A stretch of 64,000 bases of DNA from Ancylobacter sp. IITR112 (GTDB lineage: Bacteria > Pseudomonadota > Alphaproteobacteria > Rhizobiales > Xanthobacteraceae). The translations under genes and the position numbers were made by a program. Positions within the stretch are counted from its first letter, which is position 1; each line of letters starts with the position of its first letter. Location of the stretch: NCBI RefSeq assembly GCF_041415945.1, contig NZ_JBGCUS010000001.1, positions 1,302,001 through 1,366,000 on the forward strand, in the 5' to 3' direction. Shown one piece after another: positions 1-8,170 of the stretch. The notes under the pieces are model-generated. The model saw only the letters and a program-made list of their open reading frames with translations, did no database searches and was not told where the DNA came from.

Positions 1-45
1 GCGACAGAAGGCCGGCGCGCGTGCCATGGCCGGTCCTTCCCCCGT

Positions 46-348
46 TCAGTCGTCGGCCATATCGGCGTGAAAGAGAATTTCCCGCGCCGCCACGACATGG
101 CCGGGGTCGATCTCCGCCTCGGCGGCGTGTGCGACCAGTAGATCCTGGCGGTTGATGAGATAGTCGAGCAGCGCGACATGGAAGGCGGACGAGCCCGCGA
201 CGCCGCGTAGATCGGCCGGCGACAGCCCGCTTTCCGCCAGAAAGGGGCCGATGCGCTCGGGGTCGCCGGCGAGGAAGCCGAGGGCGCCGAGGGCCACCTG
301 CCGGGCCGCGTCGATCTGAGAGGGGGGGCGGGAGTTGCGGCGTTTCAT
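46..348 (-). CDS. DUF3572 family protein
   Basis: A 100-residue conserved protein of unknown function that I recognise as the DUF3572 family found beside divK in Hyphomicrobiales. It is acidic and helical, with no signal peptide, membrane segment or enzymatic motif. The reading frame extends further upstream, but I chose the ATG beginning MKRRNSRPPS because family similarity starts there and the upstream part overlaps the divK promoter region. It is divergent from divK with about 100 bp between the two starts. Confidence 0.75.
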   Translation of the reverse strand: MKRRNSRPPSQIDAARQVALGALGFLAGDPERIGPFLAESGLSPADLRGVAGSSAFHVALLDYLINRQDLLVAHAAEAEIDPGHVVAAREILFHADMADD

Positions 349-451
349 TTCCGGTTCCGTAAGGAATGGGTGGGTAAAGCTAGCGCATCGACCGGCGGAA
401 GGGTGAGTGATTCCAGCTTGCCGAAGTGCCGTCGTTGCAGGGACCGGCGCG

Positions 452-823
452 ATGCCAAAGACTGTTCTGATCGTTGAAGACAATGAGCTCAATATGAAGC
501 TCTTCAACGATCTGCTCGAAGCCCATGGCTATATCACGGTCGGCACGCGAAATGGCGTGGAGGCGCTGGACCTTGCGCGTCGCCATCGTCCCGATCTCAT
601 CCTGATGGACATCCAGCTCCCTGAGGTTTCAGGCCTCGATGTCACCCGCGCCCTGAAGGCCGATCCGGAACTCAAGGCAATTCCTGTTATCGCCGTCACC
701 GCCTTCGCCATGAAGGGCGATGAGGAGCGGATTCGTGAAGGCGGCTGCGAGGCCTATTTGTCCAAGCCGATCTCGGTGGCGAAATTCCTGGAGACGGTGC
801 GTCAATTCGTGCCGGTGCCCTGA
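452..823 (+). CDS. divK: Single-domain response regulator DivK
   Basis: A 123-residue receiver-only response regulator, the exact length of DivK, the cell-cycle and polarity phospho-relay protein of alphaproteobacteria that works with DivJ, PleC and DivL. The acidic pocket is E9/D10, the phospho-acceptor is D53 (in [10 protein letters not shown]) and the conserved lysine is in LSKPIS near K105. There is no output domain. I start at [10 protein letters not shown] because the longer in-frame start adds a non-homologous extension. In many relatives pleD follows divK; here it does not, and the gene appears to be transcribed alone. Confidence 0.9.
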   Translation: MPKTVLIVEDNELNMKLFNDLLEAHGYITVGTRNGVEALDLARRHRPDLILMDIQLPEVSGLDVTRALKADPELKAIPVIAVTAFAMKGDEERIREGGCEAYLSKPISVAKFLETVRQFVPVP

Positions 824-1228
824 TCGCGGCACGCGCACTTTCAACCCTGCTGTCGATGGGCGAATCCCCGTTGCATTTGGCCGCGTTTGCGCTAGCTTTC
901 CCCAGGTATCCGTTTGCCCTGCGGAGTGCTCGGGTCCGCCGCATCTCCTGGGTCCGTGGGGTCTGGTCGGCGGGCGGTGTCTACGGATGGCCTCTCCGTT
1001 CACCGCTCGCCGATTCCCGCCTTTCCGCCAATAACCTGCCGGTCCGCCCAGCCGCGCCATCAGTGCTGCTCAATTCGCGCGGCGCCCGCTTGCGCTTTGT
1101 GCGATGAGTGGAGCGCGCGATGAGGTGGTGCACGCGGCGATGACGCCTGTGCCGGCCCCACCACGCCAAAAAGGCAAAGAAAAAGGCGCCGACCGGCGCC
1201 TTTTTGGTCTGCAGCCTGTCGGCTCAGA
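824..1228. other. Gene-free gap between divK and rpmG
   Basis: About 400 bases between convergent genes. Open frames run through it on both strands, but their compositions look like GC-rich noise and I recognise no protein. The only clear element is the hairpin terminator near its right end, described separately. Confidence 0.6.
1180..1205. terminator. Bidirectional intrinsic terminator
   Basis: A perfect 11-bp inverted repeat (AAAAAGGCGCC / GGCGCCTTTTT) with a GACC loop. It has A-runs on one side and T-runs on the other, so it can terminate in both directions. It lies 24 bp past the rpmG stop codon and also faces transcripts coming from divK. Confidence 0.85.
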
Positions 1229-1396
1229 TCACTTGATCTTGCCTTCGCGGAATTCGACATGCTTGCGCGCCACGGGATCGTACTTCTTCACGACCAGCTT
1301 GTCGGTCATGGTGCGCGAATTCTTCTTGGTCACGTAAAAGAAGCCGGTGTCGGCGCTCGACACGAGCTTGATCTTGATGGTCGTTGCCTTGGCCAT
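1229..1396 (-). CDS. rpmG: 50S ribosomal protein L33
   Basis: A 55-residue basic protein beginning [18 protein letters not shown] and ending [14 protein letters not shown], the standard bacterial L33 of the large ribosomal subunit. It has no CxxC pairs, so it is the zinc-independent (C-minus) form. An ATG start is preceded by GGAGACC. A strong terminator follows. Confidence 0.95.
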   Translation of the reverse strand: MAKATTIKIKLVSSADTGFFYVTKKNSRTMTDKLVVKKYDPVARKHVEFREGKIK

Positions 1397-1527
1397 GACC
1401 GGGTCTCCTGGAGCGTGGCTCTCGAACGTGGGGGCGCCACGCCGAAGAAATGGGGTTCGCGCGGCAGAACCGCCGCTCGTTGCGCGTCCGTATCCGTGAT
1501 CGGCGCGCGAATGTCAAGGAAGCGCGG

Positions 1528-2688
1528 TCAGCGATCGCGCCAAATCTGTCCGGCCACCACCACGACATAGAGCACGAGAAAACCAGCAATCGCCCAGGCG
1601 AAACCATTTGGCTCAACGAGTTGCATGCCGCCGCCAACGGCAGTCGGGCCGACGGTGAGGCCGATCGAGTACAGCATGACGAAGGCGGCATTGGCGGTGG
1701 CGAGCGCCGCGCCGTCGAAGCGGGCGCCGAGCAGGGCGAGCCCAACCGTGTAAAGGCCGGCAACGATTCCCGTGGTCAGGAAGGCGACGATCCACAAGGC
1801 CCAGCCATCAATGGCGAGGGAGGGGATGAGCAGCGCCCCGGCGAGGCTGACAATGCCGCAGCCGAGCAGCAGCCGGCGCCGGTCGACCTTGTCGCTGAGC
1901 AGGCCGAGCGGCAGTTGCAGCGCCACATTGCCCAGCTCGGCGACGGTGAGCAGCAGGGCGGCCTCTCCGGCATCGAGCCCGCGGGTGAGCCCGTAAAGCG
2001 GGAGAAAATTGATGATGCCGGTTTCCACCGCGCCGAAGATGAAGGCGGCGAGCGTCGCCGCCGGCGCGATGCGCATGAGCGTCCACACCCCGCCGGACGT
2101 GCTTTCCTTCTCGATGGCGGGGGCGCCGGCGGCGCCTATCAGCACGGGAATGCCGGCGACGATGAAGAACGCCGCGCCGCACAGATAGGGGGCCCAGCCC
2201 TGCGTGCCGACAAGGCTTAGTATGGCGGGCCCGCCGGCGAAGCCTATGGACAGCACGGTGCCATAGATACCGATCACCAGCCCGCGCCGGTCGCTCGGGG
2301 CGGCGGCGTTGATCCAGAACTCGCTGACCACGAACAGCACGCACAAGGCCGCGCCATAGATGAAGCGCAGCGGAAACCAGAGCGCGAAGGAGGGGGTGAT
2401 CTTGAAGGCGAGCAGGCTCAGCGCCGCGCTCAGAATTGCCGCGAGCAGCAGCGGTCCGGCGCCGAAACGGCGCACCAGATCCGGCAGAAACGGCGCCAAT
2501 GCTATGGTTGCGAGCCCGCCGACTGCCGTGTTCAGGCCGATCCAGGTGGAGGCGGCGCCCCGGTCGTGCAATTCGAAGGCGAGGAGCGGAATCGACAAAG
2601 CGAGGCCGAGGCCGACGGCGGAGATGGCGGCAATGGCGGCGGCGATGGAGGCGATATTGACCGGGCGAGCGGCGGCGGGGGCATGCAT
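1528..2688 (-). CDS. MFS transporter (about 12 TM)
   Basis: A 386-residue major facilitator superfamily permease with about twelve hydrophobic segments. The central loop carries the RLLLG-type motif after LSDKVDRR, which matches the cytoplasmic loop 2-3 signature. The substrate is not predictable; the compact size resembles the YcaD/sugar-efflux branch. I chose the ATG (MHAPAAARPV) with an AGGTG ribosome site; a GTG five codons upstream is possible. It lies upstream of rpmG on the same strand, with about 130 bp between them. Confidence 0.8.
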   Translation of the reverse strand: MHAPAAARPVNIASIAAAIAAISAVGLGLALSIPLLAFELHDRGAASTWIGLNTAVGGLATIALAPFLPDLVRRFGAGPLLLAAILSAALSLLAFKITPSFALWFPLRFIYGAALCVLFVVSEFWINAAAPSDRRGLVIGIYGTVLSIGFAGGPAILSLVGTQGWAPYLCGAAFFIVAGIPVLIGAAGAPAIEKESTSGGVWTLMRIAPAATLAAFIFGAVETGIINFLPLYGLTRGLDAGEAALLLTVAELGNVALQLPLGLLSDKVDRRRLLLGCGIVSLAGALLIPSLAIDGWALWIVAFLTTGIVAGLYTVGLALLGARFDGAALATANAAFVMLYSIGLTVGPTAVGGGMQLVEPNGFAWAIAGFLVLYVVVVAGQIWRDR

Positions 2689-2805
2689 GGGGACACCTGA
2701 CACCGGGAGGCGTCTCCCGGACCGCCCGCTCTAGCCCATGGATGGCAAAAGTCGAATGACTTTTGGCAATGAATTCATGCGCGGGATTTGTGACCCCGCC
2801 GATCT

Positions 2806-3546
2806 TCAGGCCAGCGCCTCGCGCAAGACCTTGCGGCCACGGGAGAAATAGAACGGCACCGGCTGCCAGGGGCGATGGCCTCCGTCAAGGCGGGGGGCGA
2901 TCTCCTCAAGGATCGCCCGGGTGATCTCCGGCACGTCGGCGCGGCGGGCCTCGTCCAGCGTAAACCATTGCATCTCAACGATTTCCGCGTCGGGGCCGAC
3001 GACGCCCTCGTGCCGGTGGGCGACCTGCGACAGCTCGGCCATGAAGAAACGTGTATCGAAACGGCGGGCCAGGCGGGGCGGGGTGACGGCGCGGGCGACG
3101 AAGGTGAGCGCCTCCAGATTGGGAAACAGTCCCGCCGCGCCGAAGGGCGCCCAGGCGCCGGGAAGGGGCCCTGGATCGCCGGCCTCCTGCGTGCCGATGA
3201 GCAGCCCGACTTCCTCCGCCGTCTCGCGGATGGCGGCGAGTGCCAGCGCCCGCGCGCGGGCCACGCTGGGGCGGGTGACGCGGGCTAACAGCCTGCGTTC
3301 GCTTTCGGAATCCAGCATGCCATAGACCGGCACGCGCCGATCCACCGCGTCCACGCGCCCGCCGGGAAAGACGAATTTGCCCGGCATGAAGCGCAGTGCC
3401 GGGTTGCGGCGACCGAGCAGAAGCCGCGGCGTCTTCTTTGAGAGGTCCACCAGAATCAGCGCCGCCGCGTCCACCGGGCGGATGACCGGGTGCGTGGCGT
3501 CGAGCCTTTCGCGGGGGAAATGCGGGGAAACGTCGGTCAGGCTCAT
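2806..3546 (-). CDS. Nudix hydrolase, NUDT19-like split box
   Basis: A 246-residue Nudix-fold hydrolase. The usual 23-residue Nudix box is interrupted: FVFPGGRVDAVD is at residues 58-69, while the catalytic helix RETAEEVGLL is at 107-116, so about 35 residues are inserted. This arrangement resembles mammalian NUDT19, a CoA and acyl-CoA diphosphatase. Substrate choice (CoA derivatives) is therefore an inference. It is part of the conserved run rnr, DUF983, Nudix, rpmG on the same strand. Confidence 0.82.
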   Translation of the reverse strand: MSLTDVSPHFPRERLDATHPVIRPVDAAALILVDLSKKTPRLLLGRRNPALRFMPGKFVFPGGRVDAVDRRVPVYGMLDSESERRLLARVTRPSVARARALALAAIRETAEEVGLLIGTQEAGDPGPLPGAWAPFGAAGLFPNLEALTFVARAVTPPRLARRFDTRFFMAELSQVAHRHEGVVGPDAEIVEMQWFTLDEARRADVPEITRAILEEIAPRLDGGHRPWQPVPFYFSRGRKVLREALA

Positions 3547-3655
3547 GAGGGCGATGCGGAGCGGTGGGGCCGGCCGAAGCGACTGACCGATGAGGACGAT
3601 GAGGTGGAGTGTGAGGCCGAAATGGCTGATGCGGCCGGTCAGGAGCTACGGCCGG

Positions 3656-4105
3656 TCAGGATCCCTTGGCCGCCGGCAGCGCGTCCGTCCGGTGGCTCGG
3701 GGGCAGCGCCTCGCGCTCGGAATCGTTCGGATCGAATCCGTGCATACGCACCGCCCACTGGAATCCGATCAGCGCCCCCTTCACCGGCGGCAGCAGCACC
3801 AGTGAGAGGATCAGCGTCAGCGGCAGCCACAGCACGAGGTGGATCCACACCGCCGGGTGCAGCGCCATTTCCACCGCCAGCAGCGCCGGCACGACGATGT
3901 GCCCGACAATGGTGATGACCATATAGGGTGGCGCGTCGTCGGCGCGGTGGTGCCACAGCTCCTCGCCGCAGTCCGGGCAGTGCTCGTTCACCTTGAGATA
4001 GGATCCGAACATCGCGCCCTTGCCGCAGGCGGGGCAGCGCATGCGGAAACCGTTCATGATGGCGGGGCCAATCGGACGGTCGGGCTGGGACTTCTGTGTC
4101 TGCAT
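3656..4105 (-). CDS. DUF983 zinc-ribbon membrane protein
   Basis: A 149-residue protein with two CPxCG knuckles (CPACG at 24-28 and CPDCG at 43-47), which should bind one zinc. They are followed by two hydrophobic membrane helices (about 63-83 and 88-108). This is the DUF983 family, of unknown function, that sits next to rnr in many Hyphomicrobiales. Transcribed with rnr (66 bp downstream of it). Confidence 0.85.
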   Translation of the reverse strand: MQTQKSQPDRPIGPAIMNGFRMRCPACGKGAMFGSYLKVNEHCPDCGEELWHHRADDAPPYMVITIVGHIVVPALLAVEMALHPAVWIHLVLWLPLTLILSLVLLPPVKGALIGFQWAVRMHGFDPNDSEREALPPSHRTDALPAAKGS

Positions 4106-4170
4106 CGCGCTGCGCCTCCGGCGCTGTCTCTGAGGCGCCTCTGGCGCTATCTCTGATGCGCCTCTCGGCG

Positions 4171-6507
4171 CTATCGCCGCTTGCCGAAGCGCTTGGGTCC
4201 GTGCGGACGCTCGGCGGGTCGGCCCTGACGCCCGCGCGCACCGCCGGGGCGGCGCCGGTCGGGCGCGACATAACTGCCTTCAGATAGTAGCTCGAAGCGC
4301 AGCGCGCCAGCCACGGGCGCGGCTTCGACAAGCTTCACTTCGACGCGGTCGCCGAGCCGGTGCATCTCGCCGCTGCGCTCGCCGACCAGCGCGTGGCGGG
4401 CCTCGTCATAGCGGTAATAATCTTGCCCCAGCGTCACCGCGGGAATGAAGCCGTCCGCCCCTGTCTCGTCGAGGGCGACGAACAGCCCGGCCTTGGTGAC
4501 GCCGGAAACCCGCGCCCGGAAGCTGGCGCCGATCTGCAGCGCCATGTGGTGGGCGATCAGCCGGTCGATGGTCTCGCGCTCGGCGGCCATGGCGCGGCGC
4601 TCGCTGGCGGAAATGCGGGCGGCGATCTCGGCAAGCTGCTCGGGCGTCGTCGTCTCCGGCAGTCCGTCGGCGCCGAAACCCAATCCCCGCACCAGCGCCC
4701 GGTGCACGATCAGATCGGCATAGCGGCGGATGGGCGAGGTGAAATGCGCGTAGCGGCGCAGATGCAGGCCGAAATGGCCATAATTCTCATTGGCATATTC
4801 CGCCTGCGCCTGGCTGCGCAGGATCACCTGATTGACCAGCGGCGCCATCTCCGTGCCCTCGACGCGGGCGAGGATGTCGTTGAACTGCGCCGGGCGCACG
4901 CTCTCCGTCTTCGGCAGCTTGATGTCGAGCGTCTGCAAAAATTCGCGCAAAGCCGACATCTTCTCCAGCGAGGGCTGGTCGTGGACGCGGTAGATCAGCG
5001 GGATACGCTTTTCCTCCAGCGTCTCGGCGGCGGCGACATTGGCGAGGATCATGAATTCCTCGATCAGCCGGTGCGCGTCGAGCCGCTCCGGCACCACGAC
5101 CTTGTCGACGGTGCCGTCGGGCTTCAGCAGGATCTTGCGCTCGGGCAGATCGAGGTCGAGCGGGGCGCGGGCATCGCGCGCCTTTTTCACCGCGCCATAG
5201 GCGGCCCAGAGCGGGCGCAGGACGCCGTCGAGCAGCGGATCGGTGACATCGTCCACCCGCCCGTCGATCGCCGCCTGAGCCTGCGCATAGGCGAGCTTGG
5301 CGGCCGAGCGCATCATGACCCGGTGGAAGCTGTGGCGCTTCTTGCGGCCATTGGCGCCCACCACCATGCGCACGGCGAGTGCCGGCCGGTCTTCCAGCGG
5401 GCGCAGCGAGCACAGATCGTTGGAAATGCGCTCGGGCAGCATCGGCACCACCCGGTCGGGGAAATACACCGAATTGCCGCGCGCCAGCGCCTCGCGGTCC
5501 AGCGCCGAGTTCGGGCGGACATAGGCGGCGACATCGGCGATGGCGACGGTGAGGATGAAGCCGCCCTCATTGTCGGGGTCGAGGTCCGGCGTCGCGTGCA
5601 CCGCGTCGTCATGGTCCTTGGCGTCCGGCGGGTCGATGGTGACGAGCGGCAGGTCGCGCCAGTCCTCGCGCCCGCGCAGCGTGGCGGGCCGGGTCTCTTC
5701 CGCTTCCGCCAGCGCCTCGCGCCGGAACACGCTGGGAATGCCATGGGCGTGGATGGCGATGAGGCTGATCGCCTTCTCCGTCGCCACCGATCCAAGGCGT
5801 TCCTTCACCTTGGCGGTGGGCAGGCCATAGGCGTGATGGCGGATGATCTCGACCGAGACGAGGTCGCCTTCCTGCGCCTCGCCGGTGAAGTCCGGCGGGA
5901 TGGCGAGTTCGCGCCCCATATTGCGCTTGTCGACGGGTGTGAGCCGTCCGCCGCCGGTCTGCGCGTCGCGGCGGAAAATGCCGAGCGTGAGCGCGCGCGC
6001 CTTCTCGATCACCTTGAGCACAGTGCCGTTGTGGCGGATGCGCCCGTCAGCCTCGGGAATCTCCTCGGTCTTCAGCAGCACCCGGTCGCCAACCGTCGGC
6101 GCCGGGCCGGCGAGGCGGCCGCGACGGGCGAGACGCACGAGAATGCGCGGCGCTTCCCCGCTCTCCTCCTCGTCCCAGTCCACCGGCGTGGCGATGAGTT
6201 CGCCATCCTCGTCGCGCTCCACCACTTCCGACAGCACGACGGCGGGCAGCGCGCCGGGAAGATGCAGCTTGCGCCGCTTGCGGCCGATGAGGCCCTCATC
6301 CGCCAGTTCGCGCAGCAGTTCCTTCAGCGCGATACGGTCGCTGCCGTCGAGGCCGAAGGCGCGCGAAATTTCCCGCTTGCCGACATCCCCGCCATGGGCG
6401 GCGATGAAGGCGATCAATTCCTCGCGACCGGGCAGGCCCTTGGTCAGGCCAGCGGGAAGGACGGGGCGGGCGGGCTTGCGCCCTTTCGGCTTAATGGGTT
6501 TACGCAC
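4171..6507 (-). CDS. rnr: Ribonuclease R
   Basis: A 778-residue processive 3'-5' exoribonuclease of the RNB family, acting on structured RNA and in mRNA and rRNA decay. An N-terminal winged-helix region (about 28-85) precedes cold-shock-like domains and the RNB core, where IDPPDAKDHDD at 291-301 supplies the metal-binding aspartates. A C-terminal S1 domain (about 655-735) is followed by an Arg/Gly-rich basic tail. The start codon is GTG (read RKPIKPKGRK). Directly upstream is a divergent MFS gene. Confidence 0.95.
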   Translation of the reverse strand: MRKPIKPKGRKPARPVLPAGLTKGLPGREELIAFIAAHGGDVGKREISRAFGLDGSDRIALKELLRELADEGLIGRKRRKLHLPGALPAVVLSEVVERDEDGELIATPVDWDEEESGEAPRILVRLARRGRLAGPAPTVGDRVLLKTEEIPEADGRIRHNGTVLKVIEKARALTLGIFRRDAQTGGGRLTPVDKRNMGRELAIPPDFTGEAQEGDLVSVEIIRHHAYGLPTAKVKERLGSVATEKAISLIAIHAHGIPSVFRREALAEAEETRPATLRGREDWRDLPLVTIDPPDAKDHDDAVHATPDLDPDNEGGFILTVAIADVAAYVRPNSALDREALARGNSVYFPDRVVPMLPERISNDLCSLRPLEDRPALAVRMVVGANGRKKRHSFHRVMMRSAAKLAYAQAQAAIDGRVDDVTDPLLDGVLRPLWAAYGAVKKARDARAPLDLDLPERKILLKPDGTVDKVVVPERLDAHRLIEEFMILANVAAAETLEEKRIPLIYRVHDQPSLEKMSALREFLQTLDIKLPKTESVRPAQFNDILARVEGTEMAPLVNQVILRSQAQAEYANENYGHFGLHLRRYAHFTSPIRRYADLIVHRALVRGLGFGADGLPETTTPEQLAEIAARISASERRAMAAERETIDRLIAHHMALQIGASFRARVSGVTKAGLFVALDETGADGFIPAVTLGQDYYRYDEARHALVGERSGEMHRLGDRVEVKLVEAAPVAGALRFELLSEGSYVAPDRRRPGGARGRQGRPAERPHGPKRFGKRR

Positions 6508-6681
6508 GATTCACCGCGATTGGAGGGCTGACCCGACGCTATCGTCTCCGGCGCGCCGCGTCGACCGGGCGAGGGCGCTGCCGCTGGGACAGGGCACGCG
6601 CCTCGCTTGCAATCGGCGCGTAACAGGCCGAATTTGCCGGGCTTTCCCGGCGCGTCGCTGCCGCCGATCTGGATTCGTATC

Positions 6682-8160
6682 ATGGATGCCCGCACGCCGG
6701 AGGCGACCGAAGCGTCGCTGTCCCATAGTGAGATTCGCGTCATCGTCACCGGCGTGATGGTGGCGATGTTCCTTAGCGCCCTCGACCAGACCATCATCGC
6801 CACCGCTCTGCCGACCATTGGCGGTAGCTTCGGCGATCTGGAAAACCTCACCTGGGTGGTGACGGCCTATCTGCTCACCGGCACGGCGATCACGCCGCTG
6901 GTCGGCAAGTTCGCCGATATTCACGGGCCGCGCCCGGTGCTGCTGGCTTCCATCGGCACCTTCCTCATCGGCTCGGTGCTGTGCGCGACGGCGCAGAACA
7001 TGCCATGGCTGATCGTGGCGCGCGCCGTGCAGGGGCTGGGCGGCGGCGGGCTGATCGCGCTGGCGCAGACCATTATCGGCCTGCTCATCGCCCCGCGTGA
7101 ACGCGGGCGCTACCAGGGCTATTTCGCCATCGTCTTCATCACGTCGAGCATTGCCGGGCCGATCCTCGGCGGCTTCTTCGCCGAACATCTGCACTGGTCG
7201 CTGATCTTCTGGATCAACGTGCCGCTCGGCCTCATCGCGGCGCTGATGAGCGACCGCTCGCTGCGGCGCCTGCCGGCGCATCATCACCCGCACCGGCTCG
7301 ATATTCTCGGCGCCTTCCTCATGTGCGCCGGCACGGTGGCGCTGCTGATGGCGCTGAGCTGGGGCGGCACCGAGTTCCGCTGGTTCTCGCTGCCCATTCT
7401 CGGCCTGCTGGCGCTGGCGGTGCTGCTCTGGGTCGGCTTCGCCATGAGGGTCGCCACCGCGGCCGAGCCGCTGGTGCCGCTCGCCGTGCTGTCCAACAAG
7501 GTGGTGCGCACGGGCGTGCCCGCCGCCGCCCTCGCCATGGGCACGCTGGTGGGCCTCTCGATCCAGATGCCGCTCTATCTCGAAGGGGTGATGGGGCTCA
7601 CCGCTTCCGAATCCGGGCTGGCGCTGATCCCGCTCATGGCCGGCGTGGTGGTGGGGGCGACCGGTGCCGGGCGGGTGATGGGCCACATCGCCCATTACAA
7701 GCGGCTGCCGATCCTCGGCCTGCTCGCCGGCATCGCCGCGCTCGGCGCGCTGGCGCTGTGGCCGCTCGGCCTGCCGATCGCGGTGGTCGGGGTGGCCATG
7801 GCCATTACCGGCATGGGGCTCGGCACCGTGCTGCCGGTGACCACGGTGGCGGTGCAGAACGCCGTGCCGCTGCCGCAGATGGGCACGGCGACCGGGGTGG
7901 TGAACCTGTTCCGCTCGCTGGGCAGCGCGGTGCTCACCGCCGGCTTCGGCGCCATCGTCATCGGCCTGTCCGGCCTTGAGAGCAGCGCGCTGCTGGAGCG
8001 GCTCTTGGAAGGCCGCGCGCAGGTGGCGCCGCTCGCCGGGGCCTTCCGCTTTGTGTTCGTGGCGGCGGCGGGCGCGCTCGGCGTGTCGCTGCTCGCCATG
8101 CTGGCGATGGAGGAGCGCCCGCTGCGCTCCGGCCATCCCCCCGCGCCGCTGCCGGAATAG
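6682..8160 (+). CDS. DHA2-family MFS efflux transporter
   Basis: A 492-residue drug:H+ antiporter-type permease of the 14-TM DHA2 (EmrB/QacA) family. Family motifs are visible: LDQTIIATALPTI in the first helix (motif D1), GKFADIHGPRP in loop 2-3 (motif A) and ARAVQGLGGGG in helix 4. The substrate is unknown. I use the ATG of MDARTPEATE because residues before it are unrelated to the family. It converges on topA with 10 bp between stop codons. Confidence 0.85.
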   Translation: MDARTPEATEASLSHSEIRVIVTGVMVAMFLSALDQTIIATALPTIGGSFGDLENLTWVVTAYLLTGTAITPLVGKFADIHGPRPVLLASIGTFLIGSVLCATAQNMPWLIVARAVQGLGGGGLIALAQTIIGLLIAPRERGRYQGYFAIVFITSSIAGPILGGFFAEHLHWSLIFWINVPLGLIAALMSDRSLRRLPAHHHPHRLDILGAFLMCAGTVALLMALSWGGTEFRWFSLPILGLLALAVLLWVGFAMRVATAAEPLVPLAVLSNKVVRTGVPAAALAMGTLVGLSIQMPLYLEGVMGLTASESGLALIPLMAGVVVGATGAGRVMGHIAHYKRLPILGLLAGIAALGALALWPLGLPIAVVGVAMAITGMGLGTVLPVTTVAVQNAVPLPQMGTATGVVNLFRSLGSAVLTAGFGAIVIGLSGLESSALLERLLEGRAQVAPLAGAFRFVFVAAAGALGVSLLAMLAMEERPLRSGHPPAPLPE

Positions 8161-8170
8161 GCGCCGGCGC

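Noticed and set aside
4360..6531. Open frame of about 720 codons on the + strand
   Set aside because: Antisense to rnr, with Arg/His/Asp-rich low-information sequence and no family resemblance.
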